Positions 25,942 to 35,049 are shown, numbered from the stretch's first letter. The stretch: 64,000 nt of DNA from Coriobacteriaceae bacterium AF45-21 (GCA_027682925.1 JAQCYU010000006.1:1-64000), one strand, 5' to 3'. Notes: generated by a model not told the origin, from the sequence alone. A program made the numbers and translations.

Positions 25942-26457
25942 CTAGTTTGCATAGGTGTGGAGCGTGCTGCCTTCCATGGTTGCTTGCAACACGGCGATAC
26001 CGGACGCCATCCCCATCGATTCATAGTTGAGTCGATATGTCGCCTGTTTCGAGTTCCATATAAAGGACTCGTTTGTTACCGTACAGCCGATAGTCGTATA
26101 GTTTTGTCCCCAAGCGCTGGTAATGAGCGAGTTCGCAATCTTGATCTTGAATTCGCGATAAATAAAAGGACTGTTGTAATAGATAGTCCAAGTTCCAGAA
26201 GCATTGTTGTAGTAACTGTCCCATATCAGGCTGGGCTCATTGGTTTTTTTAATTCCTATTACTGCAACGGTCCCATCCTTAAGCTTGATTTGATGAGACT
26301 GCTCGGGACCTTTCGTTAAATCAAAATCTTGGGTTGCGCCAGAAATTGCGACAGCATCGCTTTCTGCAGCATAAGCAGTCGAAGGGCTAAACGAGAAACA
26401 TATCGGTAATATCAAAAGTATCGAGAGGAAAAACGAAGCTTTGAGTGTGCGTAACAC
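25942..26457 (-). CDS. Secreted protein, possibly DUF5626-like
   Basis: The 171-residue product begins with a clear signal peptide (basic start, hydrophobic core, cleavage after AYA near residue 32) and continues as a beta-rich, Tyr/Ser/Asn-rich domain of about 140 residues. It contains WDSYYNNASGTW and a C-terminal Gly/Met-rich strand. GTG (complement of 26455-26457) is chosen because TGGAGG lies just upstream; an in-frame ATG five codons earlier overlaps that site. The domain resembles the secreted DUF5626 family by general pattern only. GC content is lower than in the flanking genes. Confidence 0.6.
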   Translation of the reverse strand: MLRTLKASFFLSILLILPICFSFSPSTAYAAESDAVAISGATQDFDLTKGPEQSHQIKLKDGTVAVIGIKKTNEPSLIWDSYYNNASGTWTIYYNSPFIYREFKIKIANSLITSAWGQNYTTIGCTVTNESFIWNSKQATYRLNYESMGMASGIAVLQATMEGSTLHTYAN

Positions 26458-26606
26458 TTTGACCACCTCCATACTGCGATGCCTAGTTAAATAGTAGCAT
26501 AGATAAACAGTTTATTATGTAACCTAAAAAGCCCCTATCTGCCCAGCGCCCCTTCAAAGCGTGGGTTCCTGTAGACATTCTCAGCAAGGTAAACGCAGGG
26601 ATGGTC

Positions 26607-26640
26607 GGGGTGTTCCCCTCAAAATCATTCCGCAGCGCGA
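26607..26640. repeat. Degenerate half of a family K element
   Basis: CCCCTCAAAATCATTCCGCAG resembles the outer-arm end and internal-loop strand of the K element that starts at 26715. The partner strand is not found. The surrounding 26458-26714 holds no supported gene. Confidence 0.4.
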
Positions 26641-26714
26641 AGGTCCCTCGTCCGTAGCTCCGTAGGAGCACAAGATTAAATCAGCGAATGCGATTATCCT
26701 GACGAGGCCGCGCA

Positions 26715-26831
26715 GGTCCCCTTGGGGCTTCCCCTGAAAACAATCCGCAGATCGAATTGCCCCGTCGCGCGAAGCGCACGACGGGGCAATTCATGATCGA
26801 GGACGTTTTCAGGGGAAGCCCCAAGGGGACC
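26715..26831. repeat. Internal-loop stem element, family K copy 2
   Basis: Perfect 27-bp outer arms (26715-26741 and 26805-26831) and perfect 14-bp inner arms (26754-26767 and 26779-26792) flank a 12+12 internal loop. Read on the minus strand the loop strands are GTCCTCGATCAT and GATCTGCGGATT. It lies directly after the homoserine kinase stop. Confidence 0.82.
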
Positions 26832-26854
26832 GGTGAGAGCAATGAAGCAGGGCG

Positions 26855-27735
26855 CTACAGGTATTCGATCTGGGCGCCCTCGGTGTCGCACGTCAGAATA
26901 TGCGTATCACACTTAGGGAACTGCTCACGCAGCTTGACCTGCAGGAACTTTGCCACGATGGTGTCGTCGGTTACAGCCATGAGGGTCGAGCCCGAGCCGC
27001 TGATCCAGATGGTCTTGGCGCCGCCGTTAAGGCAGGTGTCGCGCACGGCGTTGTAGTCGGGAATCAGACGGCGACGATAGGGTTCTTGAATGCGGTCGTC
27101 ATTGGCGGCGGCAATCAGGTCGAGGTTGCCGGACTCAAGACCGCGCGTCATACCGGCGATACGGCCCATCTGCCATACGGCGGTGGAGAGCGGAACCTCC
27201 TGCGGCACGACCTTGCGCGCCTCGCTCGTATGTACCTCGTAGGGCGGAATCACGGTAATAAAACGCAAGCGATCGCTTACCTCGTAGCGCAGGCACTGGG
27301 GGAGCGAATCGGTCGGCGTAAAGGAGCAGACGGCACCTCCCAGGATAGCGGGGGCGACGTTATCGGGATGACCCTCGACCTCGGTGGCAATGCGGACGAG
27401 CTCGGCACGGTCGACGGTGTGGCCCGTCAGCGCGGCGGCAGCATGATGCCGGCGACGACGCAGGTGGAGCTGGAACCCAGGCCGCGGGCGACGGGCACAT
27501 CGGTCTGAATGTCGATAGCGACGGGGAAGGCCGGCTCGCCCCAGGCGGCCAGAGCATCGACAAAGCTCACATAGACCAGGTTTTTCTCGTTTTGGAACTC
27601 CTCGGGGCAGCCCGTGATGGTGAGCTTGTCGGCGCGCTCGAAGGTGAAGTGCGAGTAGAGGCTGACGGCCATGCCGAGGGTATCGTAGCCGATGCCTAGG
27701 TTGGCGCTGGTTGCTGGGACGGTGATTTTGATCAT
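26855..27735 (-). pseudogene. thrB: Homoserine kinase (frameshifted)
   Basis: ATG (complement of 27733-27735) follows AGGAGG. The N-terminal half has VPATSANLGIGYDTLGMA and the GHMP-kinase ATP loop VPVARGLGSSST. The frame then breaks near base 27444. Adding one G restores MLAAALTG and continues through EGHPDNVAPAILGG to the C-terminal GSGSTLMAVT motif. The repaired protein of about 293 residues phosphorylates homoserine for threonine synthase, which is encoded just upstream. A 112-bp stem element lies between the two genes and ends right at the ribosome site. Confidence 0.82.
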
Positions 27736-27749
27736 GTGGGTCCTCCTGG

Positions 27750-27861
27750 GCGGGTCTGGCCGTTTAGTTCGCTGCTCGGGCAGTCCTGGCTCGCTCGGAA
27801 AGCACATTAAGTGCTTTCCGGCTCGTGCGGAACTCGCGACGAACTAAACGGCCAGACCCGC
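27750..27861. repeat. Stem element between thrC and thrB
   Basis: Perfect 22-bp outer arms (27750-27771 and 27840-27861) and perfect 10-bp inner arms CGGAAAGCAC/GTGCTTTCCG flank an asymmetric internal loop. The loop includes GTCCTGGCTCGCT and GTGCGGAACT, which recall the K-family loop strands. It begins a few bases upstream of the thrB ribosome site. Confidence 0.7.
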
Positions 27862-27889
27862 TCGCATGCTCGTCATTATCCCGAAAGCT

Positions 27890-27926
27890 AAATAAAAAGA
27901 AGGTGCGCCGGCTTATCGCCGGCGCT
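27890..27926 (-). terminator. Terminator after thrC
   Basis: On the minus strand GCGCCGGC and GCCGGCGC arms are followed by ACCTTCTTTTTATTT. It may reduce read-through into thrB. Confidence 0.7.
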
Positions 27927-27938
27927 TAATAAGGGGTT

Positions 27939-29456
27939 TTAGTTGATAGTCATCTTTTTTGCTGCGGACTCGACGTAGCTTGCCATCTCATCGACGTCGC
28001 AGACGTCTTCGAAGCGGACGGGCTTGGACTCGAGCTCGGAGAGCTGTGCTGGGGCGACCGTGTTGGTGGCCTGCTCGAGCACGCGCATGGCTTCAAAATC
28101 ATCCTCGGGAACGTTAAGCCCCAGAGCGTCGCAGCAGGCGCGCGGGAACTTGTAGGGGCTGGCGGTCGAAAGCAGCACGCGGGCCTTGGCGCCCTCGGCG
28201 GGGGCGACCTGCTCAAAGACGTGATAGCCGCAAGCGGTGTGCGGGTCGATCACGTAGCCGTTGGCGTCCCAGCAGCTCTTGATGGCAGCGCGGACCTCGT
28301 CCTCGCTGGCCCAGCCGCAGCCAAACACGCTCTGGATCTTGGCCAGCAGCTCGGCGGGCACCTCGTAGCGGCCGGTCTGGGCAAGCTGCTCCATAAGGCC
28401 GGCAACGAGCTCGCAGTCGCCATCGGACAGGAAGTAGAGCATGCGCTCCAGGTTGGAGCTAATAAGGATGTCCATCGACGGCGAGATGGTCGTGAAGAAC
28501 GGACGGTTGCGGTCGTAGACGCCGGTGGTCAGGAAGTCAGCGAGCACGTTGTTCTTGTCGCTCGCGACGATGAGCTTGGCGACGGGCAGACCCATGCGCT
28601 TGGCGTAGTAGCCGGCCAGGATATCGCCAAAGTTGCCGGTCGGCACGCAGAACTCAACGGCGTCACCGGCCTCGATAGCGCCGGCGCGCAGTAGCTGCGC
28701 ATAGGCGGCAAAGTAGTAGACGACCTGCGGCACCAGGCGGCCGACGTTGATGGAGTTGGCGCTCGAAAGCACCGTGCCGGCGGCCTCCAGGCGCTTGGCA
28801 AGCTCTTTATCGGCAAAGATGCGCTTGACGGCGCTCTGGGCGTCGTCAAAGTTGCCGTGGATACCGCAGACGGCGACGTTGTCGCCCTCCTGTGTGGACA
28901 TCTGCAGGTTCTGGACGCGGCTGACCTTGCCCTCGGGATAAAAGACGGTAATGCCCGTGCCCGGGGCGTCGGCAAAGCCGGCGAGTGCTGCCTTGCCCGT
29001 GTCGCCCGACGTGGCGGTGACGATCATGATGCGCTCGGCGCCGCCGTCCTTGGCGGAAGTGCGGGCCATGAGGCGGGGGAGCATCTGCAGGGCGACGTCC
29101 TTAAAGGCGCTCGTGGGGCCGCCAAAGAGCTCCATCACATAGGTCTGAGGGGCGTCGGCGCCCGGTGTGGCATCGAGTTTGACGAGCGGCGTGACTTCTT
29201 CGCTCGCGAACGTGCCGCGGTATGCTTCGTCGACACACGCCGAAATTTCTTCGGCCGTGTAATCATTCAGTAACATTCCCAACACATCTTGAGCGATTTC
29301 AAAGTACGATTTATCTGCAAGCGAGCTGATATCGACCTGCTGGGTGCCGAGCTCGTCCGAGACAAACAAACCCCCGTCGGGAGCGATGCCAGTACGGATT
29401 GCTACCTTACTTGAGCACGATAAAGTGCGTCCTCGTGTACTATGATAAGTTCCCAT
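27939..29456 (-). CDS. thrC: Threonine synthase
   Basis: The 505-residue PLP enzyme converts O-phosphohomoserine to threonine. It begins YHSTRGRTLSCSSKVA, has the PLP-lysine motif FGGPTSAFKDVALQMLPRL near residue 110, ATSGDTGKAAL, and CVPTGNFGDILAGYYAK. The length fits the longer bacterial/fungal type. I start at ATG (complement of 29454-29456), which follows GAGGAG; an earlier ATG lacks a site. It is divergent from lysC, with thrB downstream. Confidence 0.92.
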   Translation of the reverse strand: MGTYHSTRGRTLSCSSKVAIRTGIAPDGGLFVSDELGTQQVDISSLADKSYFEIAQDVLGMLLNDYTAEEISACVDEAYRGTFASEEVTPLVKLDATPGADAPQTYVMELFGGPTSAFKDVALQMLPRLMARTSAKDGGAERIMIVTATSGDTGKAALAGFADAPGTGITVFYPEGKVSRVQNLQMSTQEGDNVAVCGIHGNFDDAQSAVKRIFADKELAKRLEAAGTVLSSANSINVGRLVPQVVYYFAAYAQLLRAGAIEAGDAVEFCVPTGNFGDILAGYYAKRMGLPVAKLIVASDKNNVLADFLTTGVYDRNRPFFTTISPSMDILISSNLERMLYFLSDGDCELVAGLMEQLAQTGRYEVPAELLAKIQSVFGCGWASEDEVRAAIKSCWDANGYVIDPHTACGYHVFEQVAPAEGAKARVLLSTASPYKFPRACCDALGLNVPEDDFEAMRVLEQATNTVAPAQLSELESKPVRFEDVCDVDEMASYVESAAKKMTIN

Positions 29457-29560
29457 ATAACACTGCTCCTCGGATGCCTTGGTCCCAATCGGTGAAACCA
29501 TGGTATCAGAGCGCGCAAAATAGGTTCGCAGAGGCTTTTTAGAAAGGTAACCTCCAGCCC

Positions 29561-30949
29561 ATGATTAAGATTGCCAAGTTTGGCGGCTCGTCGGTCGCCG
29601 ACGCCGAACACTTTAAGAAGATCAAGGCCATCGTCGATGCCGACCCTGCCCGCCGTTTTGTGGTGGTTTCTGCCTGCGGTCGCCGCTTTAAGGGCGACAC
29701 CAAGGTGACCGACCTGCTCTACCTGGTTAATGCGCACGTTAAGTATCACGTGTCGTGCGAGGAGCTGCTCGAGGACATTGGCCAGCGCTACTTTGATATT
29801 GCTGACGAGCTAGGGCTCACCTATCCCATCCGCGAAGAGTTTGCGGCCTTTGCCGAGCGTGCTCGCTCCGGTGGCTACTCCACTGAGGAGCTCGTAAGCC
29901 GCGGCGAGTACTTCACCGCTCGTCTGATGGCCGAGTACCTGGGCCTACCGTTCCTGGATGCCGCGACGGTCGTGGCGTTCCATCACGATGGTACGCTCAG
30001 CATGAACCGCACCTCCGAGCTGGTGCAGGAGTACGGTCAGCAGGGCGGCTTTGTTATGCCCGGTTTCTATGGCGCGACGCGTGAGGGTCAGATCAAGCTG
30101 CTCGATCGTGGCGGCGGCGATATTTCCGGCTCGATTCTGGCCAAGTGCCTGGGCGCCGACCTGTACGAGAACTGGACCGATGTCTCGGGTTTCTATTCTG
30201 CCGATCCGCGCATTGTGCCCGAGGCTCAGCCCATCGCCCGCGTTACCTACGAGGAGCTGCGCGAGCTTTCGTACATGGGCGCAAGCGTCCTGCACGAGGA
30301 GGCCGTGTTCCCCGTGCGCGAGGCGGGTATTCCGCTGGTCATCAAGAACACCAATGCGCCGCAGGACCCCGGCACCATCATTAGCGAGACGGCTGACGAG
30401 GGCGAGGCAGAGCCCATCATTACCGGTGTGACCGGCAAGCGCGGTTTTGTCGCTATCAACGTGGCCCGCGACCGCACCAAGCCCCGCGTTGGCTTTATGC
30501 GCCGTGCGCTTTCGGTCTTCGAGCGCTATGACGTTTCCGTCGAGCACATGCCCACCGGTGTCGACCGCTTTGGCGCCGTGGTGCAGGAGCAGGATGTGCA
30601 CGACTCGCTGTACTCACTCGTGGGCGACATTCAGCAGGAGGTCGAGCCGCTCGAGATCGAGGTTGTCGAGGGCCTGGCGCTTATCGCTACCGTTGGCCGT
30701 AACCTGCGCGGCCGTGCCGGCATCTCTGGCCACCTGTTTGGCATGCTTGGCCAGGCGGGCGTGAGCGTGCGTATGATTTCGCAGAGCTGCGACGAGATCA
30801 ACATCATCATCGGCGTGGAGGAGAAGGACTTCGATCTGGCGATTCAGACCATCTACCGCGCCTTCTCCGACGAAAACGGCATTGTGAAGGTTTCCGACCT
30901 GGAGGCTTCCGCGCCGGTCGATCCTGCTCTGGCTGCGCTCCACAAGTAG
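29561..30949 (+). CDS. lysC: Aspartate kinase
   Basis: The 462-residue monofunctional enzyme phosphorylates aspartate. It shows KFGGSSVAD at the N-terminus, GYSTEELVSRGEYFTARL, the catalytic GFYG and GGGDISGSIL segments, and two C-terminal ACT-type regions (from about residue 310) for feedback control by lysine or threonine. ATG at 29561 follows AGAAAGG. It is divergent from thrC, and the next gene is asd, so the first two shared steps are together. A terminator follows. Confidence 0.93.
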   Translation: MIKIAKFGGSSVADAEHFKKIKAIVDADPARRFVVVSACGRRFKGDTKVTDLLYLVNAHVKYHVSCEELLEDIGQRYFDIADELGLTYPIREEFAAFAERARSGGYSTEELVSRGEYFTARLMAEYLGLPFLDAATVVAFHHDGTLSMNRTSELVQEYGQQGGFVMPGFYGATREGQIKLLDRGGGDISGSILAKCLGADLYENWTDVSGFYSADPRIVPEAQPIARVTYEELRELSYMGASVLHEEAVFPVREAGIPLVIKNTNAPQDPGTIISETADEGEAEPIITGVTGKRGFVAINVARDRTKPRVGFMRRALSVFERYDVSVEHMPTGVDRFGAVVQEQDVHDSLYSLVGDIQQEVEPLEIEVVEGLALIATVGRNLRGRAGISGHLFGMLGQAGVSVRMISQSCDEINIIIGVEEKDFDLAIQTIYRAFSDENGIVKVSDLEASAPVDPALAALHK

Positions 30950-31022
30950 CTGCTATCTCGCTAGATTTTTGGGACTCGCCTCAAAAATCTACGGCGGGGC
31001 GTTTCGTTTCGGTTTCGTTTCG

Positions 31023-31053
31023 ACGGGGCGGGTTTCGTGCCCGCCCCGTTCTT
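31023..31053 (+). terminator. Terminator after lysC
   Basis: ACGGGGCGGG and CCCGCCCCGT are perfect arms followed by TCTT. A second small stem (AGATTTTTG/CAAAAATCT) lies at 30963-30990. Confidence 0.65.
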
Positions 31054-31123
31054 GTATACACTGGCAACAATAATCGGCCTGCTTGGCGTGCGGGCGATAG
31101 CCACAACCTTTAAAGGGGGAAGC

Positions 31124-32149
31124 ATGAAACAGTACACGGTTGCTATTTTGGGCGCGACGGGAGCCGTGGGCACCCAGATGCTCGAGTGCCTCAACGAGCA
31201 GGAGTTTCCGGTCGGTAAGCTCAAACTGCTGGCAAGTGCACGCTCCGCGGGCAAGACCGTTGAGTTCCGCGGCGAGCAGGTTGTGATTGAGGAGGCTTGC
31301 CCCGAGGCCTTTGAGGGCTGCGACATCGTGCTCGGCGCTGCCGGCGACGATATCGCCAAGGAACTGCTGCCCGAGGCCGTCAAGCGCGGCGCCGTCGTGG
31401 TCGACAACAGCCATGCCTTCCGTCTGGATCCCGAGGTGCCGCTGGTCGTGCCCGAGATTAACGCCGATGACATTAAGTGGCACCACGGTCTGATCGCCAA
31501 CCCCAACTGCGCGACCATCATCGGTCTGGTTCCTACGTGGCCGCTACATCAGCTCGCCGGCGTGAAGCGCATGATCGTCTCGACGTACCAAGCGGCTTCG
31601 GGCGCTGGTGCCCCCGGCATGGCCGAGCTTGAGGCCCAGCTGGCCGCCTTGGGCCGTGGCGAAGAGATTCCCGAGCCGCGCGCGTTTGCCGCCCAGCTGG
31701 CGAGCAACCTGATTCCGCAGATTGGCGGTGTTAAGGAGGAGGGCTTTACCTCCGAGGAGATGAAGCTGCAAAACGAGGGCCGCAAGATCATGCACCTGCC
31801 CGAGCTGCGCGTGAACTGTACCTGCGTGCGTGTGCCTGTACTGCGCTCGCACTCCGAGAGCATTACGCTCGAGTTTGAGCGCGACATCACGGTGGAAGAG
31901 GCCCGTGCTGCGCTGGCTGCCGCTCCGGGCGTCAAGCTGGTTGACGACATGAGCGCCGAGGATGCGCACGATCGCTTCCCCATGCCGATGGATACGTCCG
32001 ACCAGGACCTGATCTGGGTCGGTCGCGTGCGTCGCGACATCTCGAACCCCGAGGCTGCGCGTGGCATCACCTTCTGGTGCTGCGGCGATCAAATCCGTAA
32101 GGGCGCGGCAACCAACGCCGTCCAGATCGCTAAGCTGCTCTGCGAGTAG
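31124..32149 (+). CDS. asd: Aspartate-semialdehyde dehydrogenase
   Basis: The 341-residue NADPH enzyme reduces aspartyl phosphate. It has the nucleotide loop LGATGAVG near residue 9, the nucleophile Cys in NPNCATI near residue 129, YQAASGAG, and the His motif LRSHSESI. ATG 31124 follows AAAGGGGGA. It completes the pathway from aspartate to the branch point for threonine and lysine with lysC upstream. Confidence 0.93.
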   Translation: MKQYTVAILGATGAVGTQMLECLNEQEFPVGKLKLLASARSAGKTVEFRGEQVVIEEACPEAFEGCDIVLGAAGDDIAKELLPEAVKRGAVVVDNSHAFRLDPEVPLVVPEINADDIKWHHGLIANPNCATIIGLVPTWPLHQLAGVKRMIVSTYQAASGAGAPGMAELEAQLAALGRGEEIPEPRAFAAQLASNLIPQIGGVKEEGFTSEEMKLQNEGRKIMHLPELRVNCTCVRVPVLRSHSESITLEFERDITVEEARAALAAAPGVKLVDDMSAEDAHDRFPMPMDTSDQDLIWVGRVRRDISNPEAARGITFWCCGDQIRKGAATNAVQIAKLLCE

Positions 32150-32162
32150 TGTGACCTGTCCG

Positions 32163-32289
32163 GCGGGGGCCGGGTTTAGTTTTCAGAACGTCCTCGACCA
32201 TGTGTGGCGCCTTGTCCTGCTCCTTCGGAGCCGCGGACAAGGCGCCACACTGGTCTGCGGAGTGTTCTGAAACTAAGCCCGGCCCCCGC
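32163..32289. repeat. Internal-loop stem element, family K copy 3
   Basis: Outer arms of about 26 bp (one mismatch and one extra T) and inner arms of 16 bp (perfect) flank loop strands GTCCTCGACCAT (32190-32201) and GGTCTGCGGAGT (32252-32263). The apex is a CTCCTTCGGAG hairpin. It begins 14 bases after the asd stop and may also terminate it. Confidence 0.82.
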
Positions 32290-32453
32290 TTGCGGTGACG
32301 TTGCTGCGAGCGGCTTGCGATGGGGCCGTTGTTGGTTGGGGCCGCTGGGCTGATATGGGAGCACGTGGTTGTTGCGGGGCCTAGTCCCGGCGGCGGCCTC
32401 GGCGCTTCGCGCCTGCTGCCTGGGGTGACTTTGGGCTTGGTGCGAATTGAGGT
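32290..32453. other. Intergenic, no gene seen
   Basis: GC-rich stretch between two inverted-repeat elements. No reading frame with a ribosome site and no repeat shared with the rest of the window was found. Confidence 0.35.
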
Positions 32454-32624
32454 CTAATACTTTCCCGAGAAGTGAAGGACCTTATTTGGACCCCCGAAGC
32501 ATTGGCATATTTTGACCGCTATTTCCTGCGGTTTTGCAGCGCGAATCCTGCGGTTTTGCGGTCTAAAGGTGTGGATGCTCCGGGACTTCGTTTTTACTCG
32601 TTCACTTCTCGGGAAAAGTATTAG
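32454..32624. repeat. 171-bp inverted repeat with internal direct repeats
   Basis: Arms 32454-32476 and 32601-32624 match over 23 bp apart from one extra A. Inside, TCCTGCGGTTTTGC occurs twice in direct orientation (32524-32537 and 32546-32559). Confidence 0.7.
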
Positions 32625-32791
32625 AGCTCAGCTGGCGGGGGTACCGCCCTGGCGTCGAAGCCCCGCGTCTTCTTCGCTTGATTGGGAAAAACAGCCTCGC
32701 TGAAGTAATTGCGAGCTCGCCCGGACGTATCTGCGGGGGTTGTCTGCACAATTCGCGGTATTATGTTGCGGAGTTTTGAAAGGAGCCGCTG

Positions 32792-33367
32792 GTGGTCACG
32801 ACGACGTTTGCTTCGCCTTTGGGCGAAATCCTGCTTGCCGCTGATGGCCGCGGTCTGACGGGGCTTTGGTTTGAGGGGCAGGAGCACTTTGGCTCCACGC
32901 TTCTCCGTGAAGACTCCGAACATGTTGAAGGCGTCGATGCGGTTTCCGGTACTGGTGGCATGTCGTCGGTGAGTCCGGCAAATGGTGCGGCCTCTTCGGT
33001 GCTTGAGCGTTCCTGGGCTTGGCTGAATGCTTATTTTGCAGGGCAGGAACCTCGGTTTACGCCGCCGTTGCATATGATCGGCACGGCGTTTCAGCGTGAG
33101 GTTTGGTTTGAGCTGCTTTCGATCCCGCGTGGCGAGGTCGCTACGTATGGCGAGATCGCCCAGCGTGTTGCGGCTCGACATCGTGTGCCGGGAAATGAAG
33201 CGCCCGTTGTATCTCCTCGCGCGGTGGGGGCTGCGGTCGCTCGCAACCCTATTTCGATTATCGTGCCGTGCCATCGCGTGGTCGCGGCCGACGGATCGCT
33301 CAACGGATACGCCGGTGGACTGGATCGCAAGGAGTGGCTGCTGCGCCTCGAGGGTGCCTATCTATAA
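32792..33367 (+). CDS. ogt: Methylated-DNA--protein-cysteine methyltransferase
   Basis: The 191-residue protein removes alkyl groups from O6-alkylguanine by suicide transfer to the Cys of PCHRV (near residue 158). The upstream DNA-binding region GTAFQREVWFELLSIPRGEVATYGEIA is intact, and the C-terminal GYAGGLDRKEWLL is present. Translation starts at GTG 32792 behind AAAGGAG. A low-complexity Ser/Gly/Val linker near residues 45-70 separates the small N-terminal domain from the catalytic part. Confidence 0.9.
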   Translation: MVTTTFASPLGEILLAADGRGLTGLWFEGQEHFGSTLLREDSEHVEGVDAVSGTGGMSSVSPANGAASSVLERSWAWLNAYFAGQEPRFTPPLHMIGTAFQREVWFELLSIPRGEVATYGEIAQRVAARHRVPGNEAPVVSPRAVGAAVARNPISIIVPCHRVVAADGSLNGYAGGLDRKEWLLRLEGAYL

Positions 33368-33509
33368 GCTGCAGGCGGCCGCAACGCCCATGCGGCAAGC
33401 GCGCTCGCTGTACGGGCGTTGTTTGCAGGGCGAGATGTGAAGCCGCCCGTTCCTTAAGTCCGACTAAGCTATAACCTTGCTTTTTTAAATATGCTCATCG
33501 ACCTGCTAA

Positions 33510-34064
33510 GGCAGCACTAAGGCGAGTGCGGGTGCGCTATTATCGGCGCTCACGGAGCGCTTGGTGTTCTTGGCACGCATGGACGAGGGCTCGGCGGGCT
33601 TTACCATGGCGTCGATCGATCTTTCGGAGGCGGTGAACAAGGCGGCGGCGCCGTTTAAGTCGGTGGCGGTCTCAGGCGGTAAACGCCTGTCGACGTCGAT
33701 TGCGACCGGCGTGCGGACCCATGCCGATGCCGCGGCGGTGGCACAGGTGGTTGAGTTGCTACTGGACAACGCCACGCGCTATGCGAGCGAGGGCAGCGTG
33801 ATTGAGCTGAGCCTGTGCGCCGTTTCGCACGGCAAAGGCAAGGGCGCCGCCGAGCTTGTCGTATCGAACGCCGTGGACGAGCTGCCCGAGGGCGACCTGG
33901 ACCGATTGTTCGATCGCTTCTATCGTGCGGATGCGTCGCGCAGCTCCAAGACGGGTGGCTCGGGCGTGGGCCTGTCCGTGGTGCGTGCCATCGCCGAGGC
34001 CCATGGAGGCGCCGCCACCGTATCCGGTCACGGCAACCAGATCACCTTCACCGTTTGCCTTTAA
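33510..34064 (+). pseudogene. Remnant of a sensor histidine kinase (ATPase domain only)
   Basis: An open frame from 33510 carries the end of the dimerisation region (ERLVFLARMDE) and a full HATPase domain: N box LLLDNATRYASEG, F/G region DRLFDRFYRADASRSSKTGGSGVGLSVVR. The sensor, membrane and phospho-histidine parts are missing, there is no start with a ribosome site, and no response-regulator gene is nearby. The 3' end runs straight into a GGGACAG hairpin. It is best read as a truncated gene. Confidence 0.7.
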
Positions 34065-34102
34065 AACCTGCCAAAAAGGAACAGGTTTATTTTGGCAGGT
34101 TT
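34064..34102 (+). repeat. GGGACAG-loop hairpin, family E copy 2
   Basis: Perfect 13-bp arms AAACCTGCCAAAA / TTTTGGCAGGTTT with loop AGGAACAGGTTTA, then tail TTATCTGGGG. It starts inside the stop codon of the kinase remnant. Confidence 0.82.
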
Positions 34103-34212
34103 TATCTGGGGAAACGTCCGCAGGAGAGGGCATGGGCGGTGTGAACATATGCATCTCTACCTGCTAAAATATAGGCATCGTTATTCGGCTCCTGAGTGGA
34201 AAGGAGACGGTC

Positions 34213-34887
34213 ATGCAGTACGAGATCGGCGGAGGGGCTTTCCCGGTTGTTACGTGCAACCTTAGCGATGGCGAATCCATGATCACCGAAAGCGGCGCCA
34301 TGGCTTGGATGACCCCCAACATGGAAATGTCTACCTCGGGCGGTGGCATCGGCAAGATGTTCTCCAAGGCTTTTTCGGGTGAGGCATTGTTCCAAAACAT
34401 TTGGACCGCGCGTGGCGATGGCATGATCGCGTTTGGCTCCTGCTTCCCCGGCCGCATCGTGCCAATCGAGATCGGTCCGGGCAAGAGCTGGATTTTGCAG
34501 AAGCGTTCGTTCCTTGCCGCGGAAAGTGGCGTCGAGTTGAGCATTCACTTTAACAAGAAGGCAAAGGCCGGCGTCTTTGGCGGCGAGGGCTTTATCATGC
34601 AGAAGCTCACGGGCTCGGGTGTTGCTTTTGCCGAGATCGACGGCGACCTGGTTGAGTACGAGCTCGCTGCTGGCCAGCAGATGATTGTGGATACCGGCAA
34701 CGTGGCCGGCTTTGAGGAGACCGTGAGCATCGATGCTCAAATGGTCAAGGGCGTCAAAAACATCATGTTTGGTGGCGAGGGCGTGTTCAACACCGTGCTC
34801 ACCGGTCCCGGTCGCATCTGGTTGCAGACGATGCCCATTTCCAATCTTGCGGCAGCAGTGGCCTCGATGACCAACAACAATAACTAG
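34213..34887 (+). CDS. AIM24/TIGR00266-family protein
   Basis: The 224-residue protein belongs to the conserved AIM24 (DUF124) family: an all-beta, tandem-barrel fold with Gly-rich turns such as GGGIGKMFSKAFSGEALFQN and PGKSWILQKRSFLA. Cytoplasmic members are widespread but lack an assigned biochemical activity. ATG at 34213 follows AAAGGAG. A terminator follows the stop. Confidence 0.85.
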   Translation: MQYEIGGGAFPVVTCNLSDGESMITESGAMAWMTPNMEMSTSGGGIGKMFSKAFSGEALFQNIWTARGDGMIAFGSCFPGRIVPIEIGPGKSWILQKRSFLAAESGVELSIHFNKKAKAGVFGGEGFIMQKLTGSGVAFAEIDGDLVEYELAAGQQMIVDTGNVAGFEETVSIDAQMVKGVKNIMFGGEGVFNTVLTGPGRIWLQTMPISNLAAAVASMTNNNN

Positions 34888-34899
34888 TCCGCATAGGAT

Positions 34900-34936
34900 A
34901 GCGCGCGGCGGGCTTACCCTGTCGCGCGCTTTTTTG
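34900..34936 (+). terminator. Terminator after the AIM24 gene
   Basis: AGCGCGCG and CGCGCGCT arms followed by TTTTTT. Confidence 0.8.
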
Positions 34937-35049
34937 CTGGCAAACGCCTCGCTTATAGAGTGTGGCTGCGCTGCTACAGCGAGCGTCGTCATCTCGTCAC
35001 CCTGATAGCTTGCGGCAAGCGTGGCAATGAGGAGTGAGAATTTGAGTGC

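Noticed and set aside
34102..34992. 296-codon frame on the minus strand across the AIM24 gene
   Set aside because: No ribosome site, and composition is that of a reverse shadow of the well-conserved plus-strand gene.
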